Position numbers and translations under genes: made by a program. Below, one piece after another: positions 1 through 9,946 of a DNA stretch of 64,000 nucleotides; within the stretch, counting starts at the first letter, position 1, and the number at the start of each line of letters is the position of its first letter. Origin of the DNA: Holacanthus passer (taxonomy: Eukaryota > Chordata > Actinopteri > Pomacanthidae); contig JAFREQ010000062.1 in NCBI GenBank assembly GCA_025331565.1, forward strand, positions 1,378,501 to 1,442,500, in the 5' to 3' direction. Below the pieces are notes generated by a model. It had not been told where the DNA came from, searched no databases, and saw nothing but the letters and a program-made list of their open reading frames with translations.

Positions 1-719
1 TCACCTGATAGCTGATGTTAGAGCCACTAACGCAGCACAGAGTCAAAGTCTGCAGCAAAAAGGTTGAACATGCATCAATAAGCAGGTGCTGTCAGGATAA
101 AACACACCTGCAGGAGACAAACACCTGAGTGAAAATATGGAAACGGTGTCAGCAAACATGTCTCGGATGCAGACTGACAGAGCAGGAGTGTCAGTTTTGT
201 AACGCTCATGCAGGCAGGTTGTTGGAGGCTGCGCGCGCTCCTCCAGGCTCCGAGCTCGGAACTTTTTTTGGGGACATGATAAGCGGGAGGAAAGAGGCTC
301 GGGCTGCGGGCGGAGAGCGCGTCCCGGCCGGCGTGTCGCTACAGGTCGCCTCCTGCTGCAGGAGGAAACGTGATGCGCAGGAACATGGACACAAAGTGCG
401 GCCGTGAAAACTACAAAGCGGAGCACGGAGGAAGGCTCTTAGAAAAGGTGGCACAAAAGAGTCCAACAATGCGCAAATGCATGGTTATACTTTTGAATGC
501 ATTAAAAAGAAAATATGATTGTGACAGGAAAAGGATCAACACTTGCTCTAAAGCAGCCTCTCTATTTATAACCGGAGCTGAGGCTTGCTGGAGCCGGTGG
601 AGTCCCGGTGAGCTGAGCAGCTCTCCCCGCGGCTCCGAGCGGCTCTCGTGCAGGCTAAAAAGCCACCAGGAGGTTTTAGATGTGTGCAAAAAAAAAAACT
701 GATAAGAGAGCGCACTTAC
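1..719 (-). other. Start of intron 1 of the alpha1-class collagen IV gene (gene runs out of the window to the left)
   Basis: Reading the minus strand, everything beyond the GTAAGT donor at 719-714 is intron of the alpha1-class collagen gene. No second exon (Cys-rich start followed by Gly-X-Y) is visible before the window ends. The segment is GC-rich from about 230 to 350 and 570 to 660, so the promoter-proximal GC-rich area reaches into the intron. A CTATTTATAA motif at 562-571 fits the MEF2 consensus and also reads as TATAAATA on the minus strand. I see no conserved coding potential here. Confidence 0.75.
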
Positions 720-797
720 CGCAGATTGTGCCCGCTGCACCGCGACGCACAGGGCGAGCAGCAGCAGAGGCGCGGCGAGCTTCAAGTCTCGGTTCAT
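720..797 (-). CDS. col4a1: Collagen type IV alpha1-class chain, first coding exon (signal peptide), partial gene
   Basis: The exon is 78 nt and encodes 26 residues beginning MNRDLKLAAPLLLLAL and ending RAQSA, a typical signal peptide with a basic start, a leucine-rich core and small residues before the cleavage site. It ends in phase 0 at a perfect donor (GCG then GTAAGT). Alpha1-class collagen IV genes are known to have a first coding exon of about 80 nt, phase 0, carrying only the signal peptide, and to lie head-to-head with an alpha2-class gene. That is the arrangement seen here. The product would be secreted and assemble with the alpha2-class chain into basement-membrane heterotrimers. 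Signal peptides evolve fast, and this one also resembles the COL4A5 type, so col4a1 versus col4a5 depends on the neighbour and is not settled. The gene continues outside the window. Confidence 0.72.
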
Positions 798-1057
798 CTT
801 GGAGGGGGGGAATAAAACAAGGATCCTCCTGCTTTAACACTCACAAACTCTCTATTCACATGTCATATCCCTGCTTCTGCCCCGTGCACACTTGCCCTCG
901 GTGGCGGGTGAGAAGGAGAAGCCCTCTGTCTGTGCTGGCTGCTGCTGCGCTCTGGAGGCTCCAGTGGTCCTGGCTCTGGCACCGTGCGCCTCTGCAGTCC
1001 CCCCTCTCTAACTTTTTCTCTCCTCGACTTCCAAACCTGCCCCAGCCGGATCTACTT

Positions 1058-1104
<47 letters not shown>

Positions 1105-1320
1105 GGCAGGGCGCACTGATACCAGCCTCCTGCACCTTCACCAAGACAGAGAACTCATCCAGATCAAAGTTTGTAAGATCCTTTAAAGTTGGAGCCAAAA
1201 AGTGGATCACTGCGCGTGATTTCAGTCCAGATCACGACCTGATTCTGCTGCTCCAACTTTTAACTTAGCAATTAAAAAGGATTTGATTATAGGACCGTGC
1301 AAACGCGGATGGATATGGTG
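798..1320 (-). promoter_or_regulatory. Probable 5' UTR and proximal promoter of the alpha1-class collagen IV gene
   Basis: This stretch lies directly upstream of the minus-strand start codon. It is GC-richer than the AT-rich block that follows from about 1400. It contains a pyrimidine-rich stretch at about 990-1060 on the plus strand and an (AC)n run at 1060-1102. I see no TATA box at a convincing distance, which fits the TATA-less promoters known for mammalian collagen IV pairs. The transcription start cannot be placed from sequence alone. Confidence 0.4.
1060..1102. repeat. (AC)n microsatellite
   Basis: Uninterrupted dinucleotide run about 260 bp upstream of the alpha1-class start codon, probably within or next to its 5' UTR or promoter. 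Length polymorphism here could affect that promoter. Confidence 0.95.
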
Positions 1321-1372
1321 CCTTCCTCCATGCATGCCTTCCTCATCCAGCCCCAAAGGCCTGAGGCTGTGC

Positions 1373-1391
1373 AAAAAAAAAAAAAAAAAAA
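1373..1391. repeat. Poly(A) homopolymer
   Basis: A run of about 19 A between the two collagen promoters, at the border between the GC-richer and AT-rich parts of the shared interval. Confidence 0.9.
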
Positions 1392-1399
1392 ATGCGTTG

Positions 1400-2890
1400 A
1401 CATTAAACCTTTATTTGACATTTTCTATAGGCCTGGACATGTTGCATTCCTGACAGATTATTAAAGGTCAAATACTCACTTTTGACTCCTGACAGAGAGA
1501 AGCTGCTGGCAGAAAGCGAGAACATGAAATTAACTTTTTGAAAAATAAAGTGCGTCAACTTCTCTGTCTCATTTCACAGAAGAGAGAAAATATGGATGAA
1601 TCAAAACCATCAAAACTTCCTGAAGCATATATGAAATTTATCTACTGACATTTGAGTTGCAGAATTTTCTTTTTCCTGTAATAAAATAATTTATCATGAA
1701 ATATTTAATGTCAATGACAATAAGTCCTAATTCATATGATGTTCTTTATGTGGTTGTAAAGTATCTGTGAGTTAATGATCACTGATCTGTTTTACTAGTT
1801 TCACTCTCAGCTTGCATTTTTATTTGTTTGAGCTCTTTAATCATCTTCCACACTTTTCTTATTGAGCCAATTGCAAACCAGAATTTTAAAAATCAGGCGA
1901 GAGTTTTGCAGTGAGTATCTCAACAACTACCTTCACAGGGAAACTGAACTCAAACGGAACATAACAGTCTGTCGCCAGTTTATTAAACTAATGCAATCTG
2001 ATGGTTGTGGTTTTATTCTTTAGTTTACACCTTATAGAATCAAAAATATTGATACAAATTGTTGCAAAGATGATTGTGATTTCAATATTTAATGAGTTGT
2101 GAGGTTCTCAGCTTTGAACTATTTCTCCAAGGCAATGACTTTGGTCAAACCACATCCCAAGGACGTAGTTTCATGGTGCATGGGCGAATAAAATCAATCT
2201 AACACTCCTCCAATGATAAAAAAAAAAACCTCTTCTTATAATGGGCTCGTGTGGAAAACTATATATGTCCCCTGTAAGATCCCTGTGGGACACCGCAGCA
2301 TAAAAAAGCTGCAGACAAGAGCAAAGATACATTTATCTAAACTACATTATATAATTTATCCAGGAACATGAGCAAACTTTCAACAAGATGTGTGAGGATA
2401 GATGAACATGTTGTGATGAGCAGAGCAGAAGGCTCACTCAGGTCAAGCAGAACTAAAATAGAACAACCAAGAGCTAAAAGAGGACTGTTTGCAACTTGAG
2501 TAACTGAGTGTCTGCACCGGGTTTAGAGCAGAGACCAGGACGGAGGCGGTCAAACAACGTTTTTAATTTGATCTCATACTGAAGATAGATATGACAACAC
2601 AGATATAAGATAATTGTATATTTGTGGGAACCTGTTCTGCAGAATTTAAAAGAAAAACATCTTTTATGTTTATTGTAAATTTATGATTCCTGGCAGTCGA
2701 TTAGCAAAGGTTAAATCAAGGTAACTTTTTATTATCAGACTTTATGTTTTGGTAGAAGAACTATTATATTGAATATATGAGTGCTGGTGTTTTTTAGCTT
2801 TTAAGTGATATTATGTTGATGTCACACAGAAAAATTGTTCATAAACTCATAGCTGAGCCTCATGGACACAAAAGTCTTGATACAGTCTTG
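1400..2890. other. AT-rich spacer between the two divergent collagen promoters
   Basis: About 1.5 kb of AT-rich, low-CpG sequence with no open frame of note and no splice-flanked coding segment. It separates the GC-richer areas upstream of the two collagen genes. I see no recognisable repeat family or RNA gene in it. Confidence 0.6.
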
Positions 2891-2929
2891 TGTGATTCTG
2901 TATGTTCTTGCATGAACAGCAGCCTCCTC

Positions 2930-3099
2930 TGCAGCTCCAGTCTGACTGAGGAGCGTTGGGTTTGTGTGCTGCAGCAGCCGGAGCCGTGGAGGCATGAATG
3001 ACATGTGTTGGCCCCTCCTCTCCTGCTGCCGAGCTGCGCTGCAGAGTTGAAGCGCAGCAGCCCGGAGAGCGCAGCAGCGACTTCACCGCTGCAACCTTG
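2930..3099 (+). other. col4a2: Candidate non-coding first exon of the alpha2-class collagen IV gene
   Basis: A GC-rich block rich in GCAGCAG/GAGCGCAG ends at a good splice donor (CCTTG then GTGAGT, donor at 3100). A pyrimidine-rich acceptor (run of CT ending GGGTAG at 3256) lies 157 bp downstream and would open the exon carrying the start codon. A non-coding first exon before the start-codon exon is, as I recall it, the known layout of mammalian COL4A2. The 5' boundary is not visible, so the left coordinate is approximate. It is also possible that transcription simply reads through to 3363 without this small intron. Confidence 0.42.
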
Positions 3100-3256
3100 G
3101 TGAGTTAGATAAGCTCCCATTTTATGACAGAAATCACGCACACGGGGTTTTTTTCCTTCTCCGGCTGCGTCGGCTCGTTCGGAGCCGTGCGTAAAGGCTG
3201 GTTGTGTTTGGCGCAGGGACTACTTTATCTCTCTCTTTCTCTCTGTCTCCGGGTAG

Positions 3257-3363
3257 ATGACAGGGTTTTTTGGAGCCGTCGATTGAGGTGCCTTGCTGGT
3301 GAAGACAAGGGAGTCCGGTCTCGACCTGAGCTTCCTCCTCCACCAGATCAAAATGAAAATCCT
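3257..3363 (+). other. col4a2: Candidate exon 2 of the alpha2-class collagen gene: 5' UTR tail plus start-codon stub
   Basis: The segment runs from the acceptor-like TCTCCGGGTAG to the donor CCT|GTAAGA at 3364. It contains a short upstream frame starting exactly at 3257 (ATG, nine residues, then TGA) before the collagen ATG at 3353. If the acceptor at 3256 is used, the exon would begin with that upstream ATG. The acceptor is inferred; the donor at the right end is strong. Confidence 0.4.
3353..3363 (+). CDS. col4a2: Collagen type IV alpha2-class chain, start-codon stub (coding part 1)
   Basis: Only 11 coding nucleotides lie in this exon (ATG AAA ATC CT), ending at a GTAAGA donor in phase 2. 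Joined to 3536-3581 they give MKILICVIAAALTLRTAHG, a compact signal peptide. The join restores an open frame with consensus donor and acceptor at the 172-bp intron. The ATG context (ATCAAAATGA) has A at -3, a favourable initiation context. Confidence 0.8.
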
Positions 3364-3535
3364 GTAAGACTTTTTTTTTTTTTTCGTGCGTAAAACCAAA
3401 CTTCATGCACTTTATCCAGAGCTGCTCTCGGCTCTGCCTGCAGGCTTTGGCCGGGGCTCTGGGCTCCTCTTGGCCCAGATTACCTGCCAGACAATCCCTG
3501 GAAGAGACTCACCAAAATGTTTATTTCTCTTGCAG

Positions 3536-3581
3536 GATTTGTGTGATTGCAGCCGCCCTGACGCTGAGAACTGCGCACGGA
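3536..3581 (+). CDS. col4a2: Collagen type IV alpha2-class chain, rest of signal peptide (coding part 2)
   Basis: A 46-nt exon preceded by a pyrimidine-rich acceptor (TTATTTCTCTTGCAG) and followed by a perfect GTAAGT donor. It completes the 19-residue leader (hydrophobic ICVIAAALTL core, then RTAHG) and ends in phase 0. The next coding exon, 59428-59505, also begins in phase 0 with a glycine codon, so the frame is continuous across the 56-kb intron. The tiny split leader exons match the small 5' exons known for alpha2-class collagen IV genes. Confidence 0.83.
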
Positions 3582-5710
3582 GTAAGTCCTGATTTATTTA
3601 CCGTTCTCGTCCTCCAGGTGAAGAGTCTCTTCTCTGGGTTTATTTAGACCATAGATGCATCATGTAAACCGTGAAGCCTGTTTATTTGTATTGTGCTGTG
3701 CGTGATGGCTGGAGATAGTTTTTTCCCCTGTGCGTAAAAGGCACAGTCCACTCTTTCCACTCCACGATTGAACATCCTGCTTGTTGCATTAATTATACGT
3801 GTCCACAGCAGAGAGCTGCACTCTGCACACCTCTTGCATGCATTTACTCCTCCGTGTGTGTGTCCTCACTTTGCCACATGAGGAGACACATTTCTGTTTT
3901 TTTTTAGTCACTCTTCAATGCTTAAGTCAGTTTTTCTGCCACTTCTCTATTGTCATGTTGCAGATAATTAAGCTTCCAGGTGCGTTCAATTTAATCATTT
4001 ATGCAAAACACCTGTGCATGTAATTGTTTTTAAAGCTTTCCTCTGAGGTTTGCATTTATAAGCAGCCTGAGGGGCTGGTAAAAAAAAGCAGTTCATTTTT
4101 TGAGTGGGCCCGCTCATATTCATTTGCAATTCAAAGCCCACCCCTCTGATGAATATTTAGGATAAGGAGATTATTACAGGCCACACCTATACTAGACCTC
4201 CTTCTGCTGAGACTCACATGCGCTGCAGCAGGAGACAAACATGCATCACCTGCTTTCTTTTTTCACAGTTTGCATTCTTTAAATCTTCATATTTTAACCT
4301 ATTTGACATTTTAAAAGTGCATTTATTTTTCTTCATATCTCATTTTAATCTTTACCCAGTTTGATCATTTCTGCTCAGCTCAACTTTCTGTCAAACCTTG
4401 CAAAGTCTTTTTCTCTTGTTTTACTTTTGAAATGATTCTTCATCACCAGGCACAATGGTGCAACTGCTTCTTAATGTCATTGTTTCTGCAGGATTAATGT
4501 GAAAACTTCGACATCGACTAAATGCACAAGAGAAGTTAAAACAAAACTTTACTGAGACACAGACGGAGCATCTGTGATGACAGGGGTCAGGTTAAGCTGT
4601 GAAGTGAAGGAACCTCCCATATTAGAATAAGAAAGCAGTGGTGCTGTTGGTGTCATTCAGGCTGATAAGAGGCAACGTGGCTCCAGAGGGAATCAAACCC
4701 CAGCAGTATTGGTGCCTTGCTCCATCAGCTGAGCGACAGGAAGTGCTGGTCAGGTTGTGACGTTGACGGCGAACATTAAAGCCGATCAGCTGCAAAACGC
4801 TTCCTGCGTCTCAATAGGCCTCAGCTGATGGAGCTGCATTGACTTTGAATTGACTCCTCCACCCACTTCCCACCTCCCTGTTGTTTGGTGATGTGTGTGT
4901 GTGGGTGGCTGAGCGGACGGATGCGTGTGTGTGTGTGACTGACAGATGGGTTCATTGGGTGGTCCTGGCCGCTGGCTGGGTTTCACTGTGCTCCAGTCCA
5001 GAGATGAAGATGAAGATGTGAGTTTCATTTCCTCTCTGTGCTGCTGTGATATCAGCAGAACGTCTTTATCAGGTCTTATCAGTGTCATCGGATAAAAGTA
5101 AACACACTCAAGTATCTCTCAGAGGAAAGACTGTAACTTGTTGGATGAGACAATGACGACACCAAAGTGAGTCAGAGATAAAGTCTGGTTAAGGTACATT
5201 TGTAACTTAGAGACATGAAAATATTAGTTTATGATTCTCTCTCTGCAAACAACAGAGTGAAATTAATAATGTAGAAACATAATTAATAGGAGACGTGGTC
5301 AGTGTTCGCTGTCCTTTTTACAAACACATTAAGATAAAAACACTATCTCTCAGGGTTCGGTTGATGTAACGCAGCCTGGCAGCCATTTTGTTGGACCTCA
5401 GAAATAAACCTGCTGTTTATTTCTGTGCCTTTGGTATCAAGTGAACCATAGTATCTGTTAACTATCACGTGCTGTCTAATGTTAGTGCTGTGAGTCAGGA
5501 ACGATGTGTATATTTTGGTTTGGTTGACTTTATTTTCATCATCAGTAATAGTTGTAACAGTAGTTAGGTGGTTTCTCATTCAACCTCCACGATTAGAAAT
5601 GATGTTTGAGTGAACATCCAGAGAGAGGAAACCTTTTGGAGAAGCTCCAAAGTGTCTTTAAGGGCTGACACAGCTGTTGGCGCAGGGAAAACATTGCACA
5701 CGGGTGATGA

Positions 5711-5736
5711 AGAGGAGGAGGAGGAGGAGGAGGAGG
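5711..5736 (+). repeat. (GGA)n trinucleotide tract
   Basis: About eight GGA units, with G and A only on the plus strand. It creates a false acidic or serine-rich reading frame on either strand. Confidence 0.9.
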
Positions 5737-6147
5737 GAATCAGAGGGTGGAGAGTGATTCTGTGGACGAGCTGCTTTGGTTGTGACCCAGCTGCTGTGAG
5801 ATGGATGAGTTGCTCACATTTGCACATGCTGTTTAATCTCTGGTGACAAATGAGGGTTTTGAGAAGAAGTTTGAAGCCAGGAAAAAAAGTACTCAAACAC
5901 AACAGCATGGTTTACACATCGACCGTCTATGATGAGAAATGACTTGATTTGTAGCAGCGCTGCAACTAATGATTGATTCCTCAATTTATCAATTCATTCA
6001 TTTTGCCTTTAAATTAGCGACAAACTTCTTCACTGATCTGTGTTTCTGTGTGGACATGATGTGGTTTTGGTGCAAAAATGATGATGCAAACTTGCAGATG
6101 TTCATGATGCAAACTGATGAATCCTGCAGGGATCTTTGTCGGTCTGT

Positions 6148-6230
6148 GTCTCCTCTCCTCTCCTCTCCTCTCCTCTCTCCTTGCCTCCTCTCCTCTCTCC
6201 TTGCCTCCTCTCCTTTCCCTCCCTCTGTTG
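6148..6230 (+). repeat. (CTCCT)n pyrimidine tract
   Basis: Pentanucleotide TCTCC repeats pass into two copies of a longer TCCTCTCTCCTTGCC unit. It is a polypyrimidine stretch on the plus strand, and the frames crossing it are low-complexity Ser/Leu translations. Confidence 0.85.
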
Positions 6231-8689
6231 AATTCCTCCGGAGCTTGGCAGGACTTGTCAGGCCGTCTCCCGCTCCCTGCAGGTGCTATAGGCTGGAACA
6301 TTCCACAAACGCTAAGTGAGGTGACTGATCGCTGCTTGATTTGTGGTGGTTCGACCCTCCCCAACTCAACTCAGCCCCCCCTCCACCTCCTTCCTTTCTC
6401 TCCTGTCCCTCCTCCTCCTCCCTCTCTCACCCGATCATTACCCCCTCACACCCCTCTTTCCTATCACTTTTTGCCCTCGCTGCTTCCACCAGTCAGACCA
6501 GTTGATTTGTGGTTTGATTTGCGAGTGGTCTTTACCATTCCTTTTTTACAGCTCGTTCTTTCTTTCTGCAACTGTTTTCAGAAACAATTAATCATTTTTC
6601 ACACAAAATATTTACTGGTTCCAGTTGCTCAAAGCTGAGCAGAGCTGAGCTTTAGTTCAAAAATGTGCCTTCAGAGTCATAAAAACCACATTTTTGTTGA
6701 GTCAAACTTTATTTTATAGAAACACAGTTTTTGTGGAGCACTGGTTAGATAACATGTGCAAACATGATTAAGCAAATCCCAGAGTCAAAGCCAAGAAAAG
6801 TATTGTAAAGAGAGTTTTAATTGTGTCTCATACTTTGAAACCACAAATGTGTTGATATACAGTATTTTCCATAATGCAAACACGAGTTCATGTCGATGAG
6901 TCTTGACGTTCCATCGACAGCTGATTATGTCATGCCGTTTTTATAAAAATAAATGTTTGACAATTATGGCTCATAATTCTCCATTTTTACTGTGTGAGAG
7001 AAAAAGAAGGTGACAAGCACCAAAACCACATAATTGTAGTGCAGAGAAAAAGCTGCCAGAGAAAATTAAACACAACTTCTGACTTAAAATGTGTGAGGGT
7101 GTGTGGAAGTGGCCCGCAGGCTTTTGAAAACAAGCTTGAACGCCGATGATTTGGGTCACGATGAGATTAGTGGAGTTTATGAAAAAGTCGTGATGTTGTT
7201 TTGAAACGTGAGCGGCTTCGTCCGGATGCTGGGTCAGTCTGCTCTGTGTCGGCTCGTGCTCCATGTTCTGGTCTGGAAGAGTCAGGATGCAGCGTTTTAT
7301 CCCTCCTGTTCCTTCCCTCCTCCCTCCAGTTTCCACCTACTTCTCTCTGTAGTTTCTTCAGAGGAAGCTTTAAATACTTTGTCAGTAAGTGCATTAGGAA
7401 ACCTATAAACCACATATAGCACGTTTAATGTCCTGTTGAAAAGCCCCTGCTGTTTCTCTCCCACGCCCACCGTGAAGACTCTGCTACCTGTGCAGGACTC
7501 ACATGCATTCATCATGTTCCCTCATAAACTCGTGTGTCTCGTGTTCGTGTGCTGTCAGTGCAGGTGGGATTTTCATTTTACTGGGAAATACCCGAGTGAA
7601 CTTTTGAAGAGGACACACTGGATTTTTGGATATTTAATGTCACATCAATGTAAACAAATGTGGAGTCAGATATCGAGTAGAAGCACATGAACACAGAACA
7701 TTTTGCATGTTGTCTGAAAGGTTTTCTTCTATTAATTGCTGCAACTAATAATTATTTTCTGTATTCATTAATGTGATTCCGTTTTCTATTACTTGAGCAA
7801 TAGCTTAGTCTGTAAAATATCAGGAAGCACTAAAAAAATGTCTTGTCTTAAAATTGTCTGTGAGCTGTCACTTAACAAGCTGGAGTCAGTGTTTGTTGGA
7901 CATTTTTGCTTCATGAGTGAGCTAAACAATTAATTTAATTGTACATCAGCGTAATTTTCAAGGCACAAATATTTGGCCAGCATTAATAACTTTCCACCCT
8001 AAAAAGCCCCGAGAGTCACCTGCAGATTAACCCATGAATGACAATGACCTTTGTGGTATTTGTTTAGGATGTGAGCCAGATCTGAGGAATGTTACACTCT
8101 GTTAAGTCAAAAAATTTGTTAAAACATCCAAAGACAACAGAGTGAAAGGGCTGCGTTGGTGTAACTGATGACAGACGCCGCCTTCTGTCCTCCCGCTCCC
8201 GTCTCTTTACCTGGTAACAGAGTTGTGCAACTCGTCCCAAGAAGCCTCCGTGTTTTTGCATCCATCCGCTCACACAACTGTTCATGCATCTTTTCCAGTG
8301 AACGCTGCCTCACAGATGTGGTTAAAAGGTATAAAATCTCTGTTGTCTTAGCTGCTGATGTGCAGCAGCTTGTTCAGATTGATTGATGGTTCATTGAAAG
8401 TGATACAGTAACTGAGCTGTTGTGGCTCTTCAATAGCTCATATTTGTGTTGCCTTCCAAGTTTTTTTGTTTCACCAGTTGATGTGGCACCGATGGTCTCT
8501 AACAGGCCTCTGATTGGGATGTTTGTGAGTCTTGGCAGCTGTTGAGTGCTGGTTCAAACCGGAGCTTTTGCCAATCCATCAGATTTATTGGTGTTGGTTG
8601 CGATTGAAGAGCCGGTTTAAAGGTTGAAGCAACAAAAGGCAGGACGGGACAAGGAACCAGCTTCATGCCACCACATCGTTCCTAAGCTC

Positions 8690-8990
8690 GGCTCAGCCAC
8701 TTTCACACATCAGACCCCCTCCTTCTCTTCTGACGAAGCACACGCTGTCGGTTTGTCCCCCGATTGGTCGCGGTGGACTCCGGAGGTCAGAGGTCGCCGG
8801 AGCACAAAGGCAGCAGGGGCTCGCGGCCGAGGCGACGGCTTAACATTCCACGGCCCCGCTCTCCAGATTTGTTTATCGCACTTTGTCTTTTGCTTTCCTG
8901 CCGCTCACGAAAGGGAGACGAGCGAAAACACCGAGGACAGAGAGGGGAGGGAAGGAGCGGGGGTTATTCCATCTATCTGCAGCCCGGGGG
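8690..8990 (+). promoter_or_regulatory. GC-rich island with perfect CCAAT (NF-Y) box inside the intron
   Basis: A locally GC-rich and CpG-rich stretch in otherwise AT-rich intron. It contains CCGATTGGTC (8760-8769), a strong match to the NF-Y site, and nearby CACAAAGG and TTTATCGC motifs. It could be an enhancer or an alternative promoter. No splice-linked coding exon is visible next to it, and the evidence is motif and composition only. Confidence 0.28.
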
Positions 8991-9887
8991 TGTGTTTGTG
9001 AAGGTCTTTAGGCTTGTCAGAGAGGAGCTGAGGTGGGGCAGTGTTTGGCTGGCTGCTCGGCGGGAGCGCTGTCTTAGCTTGTTGGACGTGCCCGGTCCCT
9101 TCTCCTTAATGCCATCGCTCCCCTCAGGGCTGTTTGCACTTCAGAAGGATTAGACCTCCAATCTACTTCTCCCCATTTGTTGGGTTTTCTCCTTTCATTC
9201 TTCCTTTTCTTGCTTCATTTTGTTGATCTTGTCCCCACTCGTTGCTCCTTTCTTTACTTTCCATGTAACTCCTCAATTAGACCTCTTTTCCTCCCTTAAA
9301 TCCCTCATCTCTGCGTTTGCAACTCAAAGCCGCACCAGTCAATATTTCTGTGTTGACAATGAATTAAAGTTCATGAGTTGTTTGAGACCAAAACAAGGTT
9401 TCAAATAGTGATAATGTTGCTCCTCGTCTGCTAAATGTGTAAATAAGCAACAGTTTGCTAACAGGTATTAATCACCACAGCCTTTGAAGGTGATGAGAAA
9501 TCAATCAGTGCTGCTTTAAATACAAATTTTTCTTTTCTAACGAGGATCTGCAGAAACTGTGTGTCACCGATGTTGAGTTTAAAACAGAAGCCATGGAAAC
9601 CGAACCTCCCTCGGGGACTTTCAGTTTGTTTTGAAGTCAGGAAGCCTGACAGGTTCAATTCCTGCTTCGCTTTGATGCTCCACTTTTTCCCCCTGCAACA
9701 TCATTACTTTGGCATTAGACGCCAACATCAGCCCTTTAAGTCAAACATTTTTTCCTCCTCACTGCAATTATCATATGCATGCCTGTGCAGAGGGAACACA
9801 TCTCCTTTTGTTTGTCAGTTTACCGTGGTGGTGGTCTCAGCCCCTGCAGGGACTGTGTGTACACCGCTGCCTGTTTGACGGGCTTTC

Positions 9888-9946
9888 TAATTACCATTAA
9901 TGTTCTTTAATCGGGATGTTAATTACACACTGGAGTCCACATTAAT
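9888..9946 (+). promoter_or_regulatory. Homeodomain-type motif cluster
   Basis: Five TAAT/ATTA cores fall within about 60 bp (TAATTA 9888, ATTAAT 9896, TTTAATC around 9906, TTAATTA 9919, ATTAAT 9941), embedded in non-repetitive sequence. Such clusters are typical of developmental enhancers, but AT-rich sequence produces them by chance too. Confidence 0.22.

Noticed and set aside
43..797. Long frames on both strands near the alpha1-class exon
   Set aside because: Only the 26-residue leader before the GTAAGT donor is supported. The rest of those frames is GC-rich intron read-through.
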